Shown here: one piece after another, positions 1 through 10,243 of the stretch
Position numbering within the stretch: the first letter of the stretch is position 1
How the letters are laid out: every line of letters starts with the position of its first letter
Source: Siderastrea radians
Lineage: Eukaryota > Cnidaria > Anthozoa > Scleractinia > Rhizangiidae
DNA: 64,000 nucleotides
NCBI GenBank assembly: GCA_964017195.1
Contig: OZ024897.1
Location: 9,771,951-9,835,950 of the forward strand
Direction of reading: 5' to 3'
The notes under the pieces: model-generated
Seen by the model: only the letters and a program-made list of their open reading frames with translations
Databases searched by the model: none
Told to the model about the DNA's origin: nothing
Program-made: the position numbers and the translations under genes

Positions 1-1165
1 TAGTTTCTTTAGGCATATAAGTTTTTTGACCATCCCGAAAAGGGTTGCCCTTGAGTAGAACAAGATCACAATGAGAACAAACAACTTTTGTTGGAGTGTG
101 AGAATCTAAAACATTCAATTACTTCTTTGTGTAATTTTGTTTATGCATTTATAAGCTTAATATTTTTTCTAGCGGTACACAATGCAGGTACTAACTCCAC
201 ACCAAAGTAATGCACTTACTTTATTAAGGAGGATACTCTATAATTTGAAAACTGGTACAACGCTTAAAAAATTTTGTAACGGTCGACATCAGGCACGATA
301 TTATTCTACAATACAAAACACTACCTAACTACATGCTATTTTTTAACTTACGTTCACACCGATTAAAAATGGCATTACATTTTCCTAAACCTGTTTCCCC
401 GACTGCTGCAGGCTTTCTCAAAACGTAAGTTACAGGTTGTGACCACGAAAACAAATCGTCCTATCCATCCACAACCGACCTCATCTAACACTTATTACCC
501 TTACGCTGTTCTCGTTCCTTTTACTTCTGTGTTTCTTCTCGAGCTAACAGTCAACACTTGCCGAAAGAAAGAAAGACCTCCAACAACTTTGGTGGCCATC
601 TTGAATTTAAGAGCTCGATCACGTGGTCACGCATCGACCAATCAGACATTTTTCGCCAGTGAAGGTCGCGAAATTGTCTTTGTACAGCGCATGCTCGTCA
701 GGGGGGGGGATAGCGTTAGGCTGATGGGGGAGTATGTATCTTTGTGACGTTTGCCCAGTCCATCACATTTGAATCAGTTATTTTGTAATTTGCATGATTT
801 ATGAATTGAGTTCAGCGCGTGTTTAGAACGGCGTTTGCTGAAACGCCGAACCACTGTCGCATTATCCGACTTGGCAAGTCGAATTTATGTTGGAGTCGAA
901 CCAATTAATTTGAGTCGAACTTAATTGCGGCAAACGTCGCATCATTCATGCACCTATTTCAACATTAATAGGTTCGACGAATTAAGTTCGACTAAGATTC
1001 GACGTTTGCCCTAGGCCTTACAGTTTAAATAAACGGTCTTCTTCTCAAAATGAAGGCTTAAAATTTCGCTCGGGGAGTATTTAGTAAACATAGTTTCGAA
1101 ATCCGAAGAAAAAATAAAAGTGATTTTTTGATGGTAGTACCACTTGAAAGGCTGTTATGACTTAC
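1..1165. other. host DNA without recognised gene
   Basis: AT-rich host sequence. No open frame here has splice or homology support; the short plus-strand frame near 439-747 looks accidental. Positions about 815-1015 hold a small repeat with several GTCGAA/TTCGAC and AACGTCG motifs in both orientations, probably a decayed MITE-type element. Nothing else is visible. Confidence 0.5.
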
Positions 1166-2061
1166 CCTGTCCAGATACATCATAGCATAATCCATTTGCC
1201 CCTGTAACATCAAGTGTCTTGCTCTCATCCAGTTCACTAAAGAAAAAACACACACAAAAAGAGCGCTATTTTGATACAAAGAAAAACAAATGCTGAGTAA
1301 AACAATAATAACAACCATAGGAAAGGCGGGAAATCGGCATATTTTTGTTTTTTTTTCTTTTTCCTTTTTTTTTTTTGCTAATTGTATTTTAAATTTCAAG
1401 CGTACATGAATCCGCGTTAGCTTTGGTTTACAAGAGACTGCAAACGTCTCTTGAGAGACAACACAACAGTACAGTAGATTACTGCTATCTTAAACATTCA
1501 AGGGGAATTAAGTAAATGGACAAAACTAGTTGAGACAAACCAAAAATACACTCAAATTCCACACTTTTCCTGAATTAAATAAACAACTCTAATGAAAGAA
1601 CGCTAATAGTCCCTCTCCCCTTTTTTAATGTTATTTATAGGTTCACACGAATCTCGCATGACACACCAGAGCAACATTGATTAGGGGGGGGGGGGTAGGT
1701 AGACAAGGTGATGTGGAATTACTACAATCGATTTATTTGTAACCAGAAACTCTCACAGTTTTGTCCAGGGTTGCAGTAGTTAATAATAGGGAGCCAGTAC
1801 TGTGTAACTATCTGCATATAAGTAACATTATGAGTTAACAGTATGTGTAATGGTCGATGAAAAAAATAGCTATCAGTACAAAGGTATCTGTGGAAACAGG
1901 TTTCTAATTCTGTTCCCGATTGTGAATGTTTGAGACAGCAACTCACGATAAAAGGCGTCTTGTAGCCACTCTTGACCTCCTCTTTTGTTAGCTAAAATCA
2001 ACTCTACTGTGATGCCCTTCCTCATTTCCGTTTGCTCATCAAAATTCATTTTTCGATCCTC
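1166..2061 (-). CDS. two coding exons of a minus-strand host gene (possibly downstream part of CABIN1/Hir3-like)
   Basis: Two exons can be built on the minus strand: 2061 (or an internal ATG at 2049) down to 1947, then 1236 down to 1166. They are flanked by AG acceptors and GTGAGT / GTAAG donors, and the phase matches exactly: exon one leaves one base and exon two completes the Leu codon. The joined peptide contains KGITVELILANKRGG, EWLQDAFY and a TPR-like stretch ARHLMLQGQMDYAMMYLD. It resembles the 'W...AR...G....A' helical repeats of CABIN1/Hir3 family proteins, but I could not place it firmly. The gene runs off the left edge of the window. If it belongs to the CABIN1-like gene at 35-51 kb, the whole Polinton lies in one of its introns; alternatively this is the start of a separate gene at ATG 2049. 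Confidence 0.5.
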
Positions 2062-2479
2062 CTTTAAAGGGGCATGGTCACGCTATTCTAGTTCACTTTA
2101 AAAATCAAAAATATGTCCTCACATCAATAAACGCCCAGAAATAATAGTCTAGTTTTGTTACCAAAGACTATATTACTTCACTGAAACTATTTTCTGTCGT
2201 CTGTTGCTACGGATGGCACGGATGGAAATAGATTGCAATTTGAAAAAATTAGGCTAAACTTTTCAAATTCTTTCAGAGTGTTGACATTAAATCGATATTA
2301 AATGGTCATGGTTTGTTTTCTCTTAATGAAATTTAGTTAATATGTTCCTTTAAATGTTCAAACACAGCTGGGCATGGATAAAGTTAGCTACCTATAATTT
2401 TAGCACAGTTTTGACCAGAAATCTGCGAAATCGTCGTGACTATGCCCCTTTAACCCTTTCACTCCTAGTAGTGGCCAAA

Positions 2480-2660
2480 GCAAAAATTTCGAGAAAAATT
2501 CTGAATTTCACTTTTTCAAATCCCACAAAACAAATGGTACCATGAGAAAGTACTGCTGAAGAGGTTTCATTTGAATTGTCACATCATAGGATTTCATCCA
2601 CAGACTCAAAAGTTAAAACCAGCTTAAATATCTCCATAACTGAATCTTGGGGTGAAAGGG
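2480..2660. repeat. copy of a dispersed host repeat (33-kb tandem family)
   Basis: The stretch around 'AGTACTGCTGAAG...TCATTTGAAT...' and 'GGATTTCATCCACAGACTC' is a diverged copy of the roughly 107-bp unit repeated in tandem at 33.17-33.56 kb, with further copies at 38.25-38.47 and 57.95-58.29 kb. No coding capacity. Confidence 0.6.
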
Positions 2661-3029
2661 TTAAACATTCTTCTCCTCACGCTATATTGTACGCGTTTGA
2701 TAAGGAACAGATACCTCTAATGGCCATTTCCAGAGTGAAGTCTCCATGGATAGTCTGATCACAGCTTATGCGGTGAAGGTACTCAACATCGGTGGCCAGA
2801 TACTGACTGGAAAACCCACTCACTCTCAAGGGAGATACCACTGAACCACCACTGCAATCAACAAAAACAGTGATAAACCACAGATGACTCCCGATAACTA
2901 AAAAACGTCTAGGGAAATCGCAAAAGGTTGGAGCTATCGGAAGACGGCATCATATGACCAAAGTTTACGGGATAAAGCAGTGTTTACATTTGGTTTACAG
3001 TTGTACTTCATTACTATTGAAACAGTACT

Positions 3030-3427
3030 CAGGGGCACCCAACGAGAATATAGTTCAAAACCACTTAACTTAGCATTATTGAACGTCTTTTAGTATTTAA
3101 ATGGTAGATATAGGCGTATTTTTATCCCCTAAAAACTTTTCATCTGTTCGGATTTCTTAGCTGAAAGTCTAGTGATCCGAAAATTATAGGGATCAAAACT
3201 TACCTTTTCGAAAATTTTAGCCAGAAAAAGGCTCCCGAAAATTCTAGGTGACCTTTTAAGGGTAGAAATCCGTTAAAAAATGGGCAATAATACCATATTT
3301 TAGATGTTCGAAAATCCTAGAAGAGGCAGGCAAGCAAGAAATTTTACAACAAATGTTCCGAAAATTCTAGATCTCAAATCGTCTTCCGAACAGATATTTT
3401 CCCGAAAATTGTCGTTGGGTGCCCCTG
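3030..3427. mobile_element. MITE-like non-autonomous element with CAGGGGCACCCAACG inverted ends
   Basis: The left end CAGGGGCACCCAACG at 3030 is matched by its reverse complement CGTTGGGTGCCCCTG ending at 3427. Both ends are flanked by AGTACT, which reads as a 6-bp target duplication, although it is itself palindromic and could belong to a longer imperfect inverted repeat (CTATTGA is also mirrored outside). The interior has several repeats of a CGAAAATTCTAG-like motif and no ORF. Confidence 0.6.
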
Positions 3428-4973
3428 AGTACTCTCAATAGTGCTCTCTTCACTCCAAACATCTAAATCTACACCGCAAAAAAAAACCATTCCAATAGCT
3501 AAATCGCTCCAGAAACCACATTGGAAACAAGTAAACAGGCAGAGGAGTTCAGGTAGGCATTGTTTTTTTTTAATTGACAACTCGTTCGTATTTTTAAATT
3601 GAAGTAGGAATCGTTCAGATCGTTATTTCCCATGCAAATCCTTCTAATTTCCTTCTCAATAATTTAAAAGAAAGAAAGACGGTAAATGTTAAGCTCGGAA
3701 AGAAATGAGAACGATGGACTATTCATTCAGGATGGAATATTCATTCATTCACGCCGTTATTGATAAAATATTCATTTTGACACGAACGTGTGTGTCTCGC
3801 ACACGCACTGTTGCGCGTCATATTTTGCCATGCGTTAGGACATCAAGGTCTAAAAAAATATACACCACGTGGATGAACTATTTGTCAGTGTCTGAAGAAT
3901 TTTCCCGTAGAAAAATAAGCCCAATGATACCCTGTTCCGGGTCAGGAAACTACTATGTGTTAAGCCACTAATGGATTTTTTTATGTTGCTTGCTTCATTG
4001 GAAACAAACGAAGATGCAATAAAATATTTAAAACGTACAAACAGGATTCAAAGGAAAATATATAAAAACAAAAACCTGATGAATCAATTGCTTTGATTCC
4101 TAAATAACTCTAAGCAGGAAGCTACAAACCACAACTTAGAGGCTCCCAGAATTTTGTTCACTCAAGGAGAAACTGGCGGTGCTCTTCAGTCGAGAAGACT
4201 CAGAGTTCTGACTTGCATGGTACCCTAAACAATTAGGTAATCAACGCTGTATGCGGATATGCGGTATCGATAGTTATCTCCCTTATCGCACGCCAAGTGA
4301 AACAGTGCTGTTTTTATGCCTTAAATTCAGCGAGAAACGGATGGGACGGCGCCTTTAAGGATGAACAATTTCAAGGGTGTCTGGCGTGTTTTGATTTGTG
4401 TAGTACCTTCCATCTGAAATCAAAGTGAAACAACTAACGTTAAACCGAAAATAATTTGTTGAAACTTATCACAAAAACGTATTTTCCTCGAGGGGATAAC
4501 TGTTACAGGATTACAGAGTGTTGAAAATGAGTAATGACATTTTCGTTTACATCTTTCCCCCCATAACTACTCCCTTCCGATACCTCCTGAAAAAAAAAAA
4601 CGAAAAGTGTGGGACCATTGTAGGCTTGCGTCGCGATAGTTTGCTTCAGCCCCAACCTGAGAGTAGCTTAATCCAGCCTTTTAATTAATTAATCATTATA
4701 GTAAATTAAATATAGTTTAAAACAGCTGTTACATAGTATTAATTTTTAACAGGAGATAGTGATTGTCTGGGGAGGGGACAATTATTTTCAACAGAAATGG
4801 GATTTTATATAAAGACGCTTGTAATGCTGCTTTTTATGGCAGAACCGCACAAACCTATATATACACAATAGACCAATAGACAGCCCATAATACTGCATTG
4901 ATTCTATTACTGTGATAATGCTGCATTATCACTACAAACAAATAAATAAATTTTAATGAGTACTATGAGATGC

Positions 4974-4979
4974 CCAGAG
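4974..4979. repeat. Polinton target-site duplication, left copy (CCAGAG)
   Basis: CCAGAG directly precedes the first base of the element (AGTAGT...). The same six bases follow the last base of the element at 26870-26875. A 6-bp duplication is the known signature of Polinton integration. Confidence 0.93.
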
Positions 4980-5338
4980 AGTAGTACATTCCGCCCGTTT
5001 GGCCCAAATGGCGGCTTCTGATTGGTCGAGAGCGATCACGTGACCAGAGGAACTTCCGGTGGAGGAAACCGCTGACCAGTGGGGTAAATAGGATCGTGGG
5101 CTCATACAACCGGAAGTCACGTGATTTGGAAGGAGAAACCGCTGGCGAGTGTGAAAAAAGGATCGTGGGCTCAAGGTGGGTGAAAACCGCGGAGAAAACG
5201 CGGGCTCAAAGTCCAAAGTCCAATGTTTGGAACGGGGGTGACCGGTGGAACGGGGGTGACCGGAAAACAAGACAAAAATGAATAAATCACATTTTATTGA
5301 TTTGTTTTACAATAACTGTGGTTTTCCTGAGTGTTCCT
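4980..5338. repeat. left terminal inverted repeat of the Polinton
   Basis: Matches the reverse complement of 26528-26869 almost base for base. The left copy carries one extra tandem duplication of a ~20-bp unit (GGTGGAACGGGGGTGACCGG, about 5240-5275) absent from the right copy. The outer part has paired GGAAGT and CACGTG/CACGTGA motifs and repeated GGATCGTGGGCTCA blocks. The match fades just inside, near the polB 3' end. Confidence 0.93.
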
Positions 5339-5387
5339 TAATGTTCGATCACAGTGATCACAATCGACGATCTTGTTTTTGGATCTC

Positions 5388-8300
5388 TCACTGGTAGCCA
5401 TAGGGGTAGGTCTTGAAGGTGCGGGGATCGATGACTCTTTTGTCATACACCAAGCGATACCATTTGTGTTGGGGGTGAGTGAGCAAGGTGTAGTTTGTTG
5501 GGTTGCGAACAATTTGATAAGTTTTCGTCACTTGTATTTCCCGTGGTTTGGGAAGGAGTTTCTGGATTTCGTCTTGGACATTCTGACGCATGACGTCGTA
5601 ATTCAGCTGGGTGTGTCCTTCACTGTTGAGTCGGAAGCCTCTGACCTTGCATTCCACCTTTTTCTTATTCGTAGCATAGCCATAGTTCTTGGGTCCTCCG
5701 CTGACGAATTCTTGGATGTATTCATCATCATCTAATTCGGAGGTGAAGTCCCCTAGATAGGAACCCAAGGTAGGTTGGAATTGAGTGGGTGTTTCCTCCA
5801 GGTAGATGACGGAGTCGGTGTCAAAGTAGAGGACTCTTTCCCCTAAGGATTCCAGGGCGGCATAGAGTTTGAGCCGGGCGTGGCAGGTGGTGAAGCAGGC
5901 CACAAAAATGTTGAGGTTGGGTGAAACGCGGATGTCCTCTTTTTGGTTTTGGTAGTGCACCTCCACCATATCATGATTTATAACAGCAACGTGACGGACG
6001 TCCAAGGAATCTTTGTCCAAAAACTGGTGGAAGGCCTGTGGATCATGAAAGGCTTGAATTTGGGTCTTGTTGAGGCGTTGTCCAAACTTGCCCCACATGG
6101 AGTTGAGCATCATTTTAGCCAGGGTACGCAGCCCCGGATTTTTCTCGATCTTGTTGTACTCCAACTGGATGCCTTCATGCTCGAAGTACTTCTGGATGTA
6201 GTCCTGTTTGGCTTGCTCTGACATGTCGTCCTGAGGCCACCCACTGGCTTCTTGTTTGATTTTGAGCCAGGTGTTGACATAATCGGCGAAGAGGCCCTCA
6301 CAGGTTTCTTCAAAATGCCAGGCTTCATAGATGTATTGGACTTGGTACCCCAATTCGACGGCTTTGACTAATTCGGGGCTGCACCAGGTACTGGTGAGGG
6401 TGCGTTGTTCGTCGGGGTGAGGGCAATGATAGGATCTGTCCAAAAGAGGTTTGTCCATTTCTTCTTCCACACAACGGGCACAGAGGGGAAAGAGCAGTTT
6501 GTCGCCATGACGGTAAGGCAGCACGGGATGGTACAATTCACGGGGAGGCAGGATTTTGCATTGGATGAGACCAAAGTACTGGTGGATGTCAGTGTGACCC
6601 GGTTGAGAATAGATGGTAGGATGCCCTTTGGGGTGGGTGGAGGTCTTGTTGACCCACGGGTACAAGGAGGTGACATCGATGTAGTGAATTTTTTGGCCAG
6701 GGGTGATATGATGGTAGAGTTTGATGGCATTGGTACGACCTCCACAGAAAGCCTCTCGAGGTTCAAGAGGATCGATAAAGTTGAGTTCCCGGACGAAGGC
6801 GTCGATCTCTGGTTGGGTTTTTAGGAGGTGGTCCCATTGACATCCCCACATTTGAATGACGTTGTACCCTTGGTCGGTAAGCTTTTGGACTTTGTCTTGG
6901 GTGACGTCATAGAGGTCATGCATCGTCAGATCATAGTTGCGGGGATGTTTTTCGTGGCGATGGGGATAACAGGTCGGGCATCCGTGGGTGAAACAGCCTT
7001 GAAATTCGTAGACGGTGTGGGTGTGGGGGCAATAACCATCCACATGCAAGTTGGTCCCGGGGATCTTATACTCGCCTTGATTTCGGACATGTTGGATGTA
7101 CTGAGGCTCTGGATGGGCACTGGCCAAGAGATCGTCGGGGTTGAGATCTTGGAGGGCGCGTTGACGTAGTTGGTGATCGCACCAGGTTAACCATTGAAGG
7201 GCTGGGATGGACTGGTTGATGTTATTTCTCCACCCCTTAGGACCGGCAGGTTCGCTGGCAATACTGTTGGGGATCATCCGGTTCATACGTAAATCTCGAT
7301 TACAAGCCGAGGCAATGGTGACGTGATCGAAGGGATTGAAGCCGGTCAAGTCTTCAAACAGGCGTTTGAAAGTCAGACATCCTTGTTTCAAGAGACGTAC
7401 ATCCGATTCACAATAGGCGACCAATTCTTTCTGAAAGTCAAACACGACGTTCTTGGCACGCTGCTCTTGATGCCAGGTTTCGAAGGCTTGTCTTCCTTCG
7501 AGTGACATGGTCTCAGGCATGTAGTAATCGCGTGAGGGGAGGATGCCCACGTAGTGTTGATGCTTAGGTATGTTGAACTTGTGGGGGAAATAGCCTTTGC
7601 AGAGTTCTGTCAAGCCAAAGGTTTTGGGAAACGCGGAGAGGGGCATCTGGAAGAAACTCATCGAATCGATGAACCGGATGCGGTCATGTTTGATCTCTAA
7701 GAGTTTACACCCGTTGCGGAGTTGTTGGATGAGGCGGTTGTCCCCATAGTATTCTTGGATGATGAAGTACCCGTCGTACCCCTGGAAGTTATGGGCGATG
7801 ACATTGACTTGACGGGTATCGTGGAGAGTCAAGGTATCCAGCCATTCCAGAAAGTCACGGATACAGGTGGGACCTGGGAAAGGCTTGGGTTCATCGTTGT
7901 CTTCGGTTTCGGCCACGACGAGATTGGCAAGGTGTTTTTCCTGGGGTTGCATGGCTTCGATATCAAAGAAGACGTGTAAGGGTGGCAGGTCTTCCTCGTC
8001 CTCGGAGGAGGAGGCATGGGGTTCCGCGGCGGCACCTCGTTTGGCGCGAGGACCTTTTTGACGGGTCCTCTTTCTCTTCTTTTGGTCTTGAGGTTTGGGG
8101 GCTCTTTGTATAAAACAACGGTGGTGGTCGGCGTGGACATACTGATGACAAGACGGGCAATCCACGTGGAAACAACGGTGACGTTGAATGCGGGACAAGC
8201 CCACATTTTGTTGATAACAGTCAGGGCATCGGTATCGTTGAGAGCACACGGAGGTCTGGAGGCCCGTGACGGGTTTGCCCGCATGGGTCTTGCTGGCATG

Positions 8301-9557
8301 GGCTTCGAAACACGCGGGTCCAAAAAAGTCCCGATGACACGACTCGCAACGTTGAGTGGCTTTCAGGTGCCGGGGGTACGCATATTGAAAGTCGGGGCAA
8401 TCTTTCTGTCGACAGGCTCCACACACCTTGGTCTTGGTGCATCGATGCATCCCCTCATTGTCATAGGGTTTCCAACAATCCGCACACACATAACTGGACC
8501 CGAAAAATCCCGGCAATTTGGTGATGACATCATAATGGTCTTGGTTGTGCAACAGGATCAGTTGTTTGTCAGAAAGGGGTCCAAATGTCGTGATGTGGAA
8601 CGATCGCTGTGCATCCACCAGGAGGATTTGGTAACCGGTGAGGGAGGGAGCTTGACTGAATTGGGTCAAGGCATCATACCCACAGGGACCGAAGGGCACC
8701 TTGGCTTCATTCTGGAGGTCCAGAGCTAGGGTTCTCTGCAAGGGCCTTCCTTGTCGAATGGATTTCAGTTTCGGGTGCTGGTCCACGCGAGCTTTGGCGA
8801 CCACGAGAGCTCTGGCACAACAGAGCTCATCATCATTTTGGATGCGGATGACTGAGGTTTTCTTGGTTGTCAACATGGTCATGGTAGGATGGCCTGGTTT
8901 CCCACGACGGGGTTTGCCGGTGCCTTGAGGAGCATGATGGACTTGAGTGATGGAGACTTGAAAGGAATCGTCCATTTCAAATTGTTCGTTGCTGTTGAGG
9001 GCTTGGGCTAAACGTTGGAACAGAGCTTCCACCCGTTCTGTGTCTCGACGCCATTCCCCCGCACGTAATCCCCACCCCTGAAAATTATTGTGGAGTCTGT
9101 CCGAGGCGATGGTAAAGTACAGACGATCTTGATCGTGGAGGTCGGGGGTGGTGGTTAACACTTGATCGACGGCTCGACGTAATCCCTCTTGGAGAGCTTG
9201 GGTAATGTTTTGGCCTGGAAGCAAGTTCCCCCTTTGACGTAACTGGGTCTTGAAATGACGTTCTTGTACCCCCATGCGATCACTCTTCCGATTCACAAAA
9301 GGTTCTAAGTCAAATTGGAAGGTAACGTGTTCAGAGGGATCCAATCCACCCCCACTTTGTTCCCATTGGTCCAAGGCCTCTTGACAAATGGCGTCGTCAC
9401 TGTCCGGCATGTTTTCGAGGCAAATCAAAGGTCCCCCACAAGAATGTGTTGTCTCTTCTTCTGGCTCTGAATTGGACATCTCTAGTCCAAGCAAGGAGAT
9501 GATATCATCGTGGCTAAGGCCGCTTGGCCCCGCCACATCGTCTTCGTGAGAGGACAT
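5388..9557 (-). CDS. protein-primed family B DNA polymerase (pPolB)
   Basis: Replicates the linear element by protein priming; 1389 aa, a usual length for Polinton polymerases. Exonuclease motifs are visible: FFDIEA (~residue 530), HNFQGYDGYF (~592) and YCESDVRLL (~717). Polymerase motifs follow: A YIDVTSLYPW (~962), B KMMLNSMWGKFG (~1153) and C LYFDTDSVIY (~1246). The N-terminal third has many Cys/His pairs (about 355-485: CADCW, CGACRQKDC, CESCHRDFFG, CPDC, CPSCHQ), suggesting zinc binding, then a basic NLS-like run and an acidic linker. Between Exo and motif A lies FQGCFTHGCPTC (~854), a Cys/His motif known in this polymerase group. ATG 9557 follows a TATA box at 9591-9600. It is divergent from the 9800 gene. 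No frame damage is seen. Confidence 0.97.
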   Translation of the reverse strand: MSSHEDDVAGPSGLSHDDIISLLGLEMSNSEPEEETTHSCGGPLICLENMPDSDDAICQEALDQWEQSGGGLDPSEHVTFQFDLEPFVNRKSDRMGVQERHFKTQLRQRGNLLPGQNITQALQEGLRRAVDQVLTTTPDLHDQDRLYFTIASDRLHNNFQGWGLRAGEWRRDTERVEALFQRLAQALNSNEQFEMDDSFQVSITQVHHAPQGTGKPRRGKPGHPTMTMLTTKKTSVIRIQNDDELCCARALVVAKARVDQHPKLKSIRQGRPLQRTLALDLQNEAKVPFGPCGYDALTQFSQAPSLTGYQILLVDAQRSFHITTFGPLSDKQLILLHNQDHYDVITKLPGFFGSSYVCADCWKPYDNEGMHRCTKTKVCGACRQKDCPDFQYAYPRHLKATQRCESCHRDFFGPACFEAHASKTHAGKPVTGLQTSVCSQRYRCPDCYQQNVGLSRIQRHRCFHVDCPSCHQYVHADHHRCFIQRAPKPQDQKKRKRTRQKGPRAKRGAAAEPHASSSEDEEDLPPLHVFFDIEAMQPQEKHLANLVVAETEDNDEPKPFPGPTCIRDFLEWLDTLTLHDTRQVNVIAHNFQGYDGYFIIQEYYGDNRLIQQLRNGCKLLEIKHDRIRFIDSMSFFQMPLSAFPKTFGLTELCKGYFPHKFNIPKHQHYVGILPSRDYYMPETMSLEGRQAFETWHQEQRAKNVVFDFQKELVAYCESDVRLLKQGCLTFKRLFEDLTGFNPFDHVTIASACNRDLRMNRMIPNSIASEPAGPKGWRNNINQSIPALQWLTWCDHQLRQRALQDLNPDDLLASAHPEPQYIQHVRNQGEYKIPGTNLHVDGYCPHTHTVYEFQGCFTHGCPTCYPHRHEKHPRNYDLTMHDLYDVTQDKVQKLTDQGYNVIQMWGCQWDHLLKTQPEIDAFVRELNFIDPLEPREAFCGGRTNAIKLYHHITPGQKIHYIDVTSLYPWVNKTSTHPKGHPTIYSQPGHTDIHQYFGLIQCKILPPRELYHPVLPYRHGDKLLFPLCARCVEEEMDKPLLDRSYHCPHPDEQRTLTSTWCSPELVKAVELGYQVQYIYEAWHFEETCEGLFADYVNTWLKIKQEASGWPQDDMSEQAKQDYIQKYFEHEGIQLEYNKIEKNPGLRTLAKMMLNSMWGKFGQRLNKTQIQAFHDPQAFHQFLDKDSLDVRHVAVINHDMVEVHYQNQKEDIRVSPNLNIFVACFTTCHARLKLYAALESLGERVLYFDTDSVIYLEETPTQFQPTLGSYLGDFTSELDDDEYIQEFVSGGPKNYGYATNKKKVECKVRGFRLNSEGHTQLNYDVMRQNVQDEIQKLLPKPREIQVTKTYQIVRNPTNYTLLTHPQHKWYRLVYDKRVIDPRTFKTYPYGYQ

Positions 9558-9799
9558 GATCAGATAAACTGACTGGAGATCGGGGTTCTGTTTTTATGGA
9601 GAACCAAAATGTCACGTGGGAGGGGAAGGAGCCAATCACTAAAAAACAGGGTGCCCCCCTGAGAGGGGGTGCCCTAGGGAGGGGTGGGATGAGGTGGGGG
9701 GGACCCCCCTCCCCCCTCTCTAGTTAGGGTCCATGGGGCATCACGGGAACGAATAAGTCCCTATAAAAGAAATCGAATCGCCGGCGGAGTCATCTCAAA
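9558..9799. promoter_or_regulatory. divergent promoter between polB and the early-type plus-strand genes
   Basis: For polB, the minus-strand TATA element is CCATAAAAAC (9591-9600). For the plus-strand gene, CTATAAAAGA sits at 9761-9770, ~30 bp before ATG 9800. In between are CACGTG, an ATTGG/CCAAT motif (GCCAATCAC) and strongly G/C-strand-biased runs (CCCCCC, GGGGGG). A diverged inverted copy of this control region is found near the right end at 25310-25418. Confidence 0.75.
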
Positions 9800-10243
9800 A
9801 TGGAGGTTGATCAAGACAAGCTGTTGGAAGTTTTTGAAACGTTTGAAGCGGATTTGGAAGTTGAGGACATCTTGAGGAAAGTCAAGGAGGAGTTGGCATT
9901 GGACTCAAGTGTCACTGAGTTTGGGGAGAAGCTGAAAGAGAGGGAGCAGCTCAAAGGGGCCGCTCAGGCAACCCGGGCAGCACGAGCCACCTACTTCCAC
10001 CAGCTGTGTTACCCTCAACACACCTGCGACTGGTATATCGAGGGGCTGGACTATTGTTGTGATTATTGGCGCTACCAATTCAAAAGGCCAGCCACCCCTC
10101 CACCAGCACCGCCCCCGTCTCCTGATGTCAGACGAAAAAGAAGTGCGCCCCCGCAGAGCCCCCTACAAGAGGCAAGAAAGCGCTGCCGAACAGACATCCC
10201 TCCGAGCGACCCAAAGAGCCCCGCGGCGTCGGGGGGAAACTGA
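9800..10243 (+). CDS. unknown acidic/Pro-rich protein, first gene of the plus-strand early-type unit
   Basis: 147 aa, ATG 30 bp after a good TATA box. Residues 1-60 are acidic and helical (EVFETFEADLEVEDILRKV). A Cys/Trp/Tyr-rich patch follows (residues ~69-93: LCYPQHTC, DYCCDYW), then a Pro-rich linker (PPPAPPPSP) and a basic tail. I do not recognise it. By position, opposite polB, it could be an early regulatory protein; no LxCxE motif is present. It overlaps the next frame (from ATG 10125) by ~120 bp, and the overlap contains a DNA duplication, so splicing or frame change between the two is possible. Confidence 0.6.
   Translation: MEVDQDKLLEVFETFEADLEVEDILRKVKEELALDSSVTEFGEKLKEREQLKGAAQATRAARATYFHQLCYPQHTCDWYIEGLDYCCDYWRYQFKRPATPPPAPPPSPDVRRKRSAPPQSPLQEARKRCRTDIPPSDPKSPAASGGN

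Larger units (their letters stand above)
2062..4973. other. host intergenic or intronic DNA
   Basis: About 2.9 kb of AT-rich sequence with no supported exon. It holds a copy of a dispersed host repeat (about 2480-2660) and a MITE-like element (3030-3427). The left flank of the Polinton ends with the target-site duplication at 4974. Confidence 0.5.

Noticed and set aside
8016..8729. Long plus-strand frame opposite polB (237 aa), and similar ones at 5373, 6405, 6828
   Set aside because: Antisense shadows of polB; composition follows polB codons, no start context or motif.
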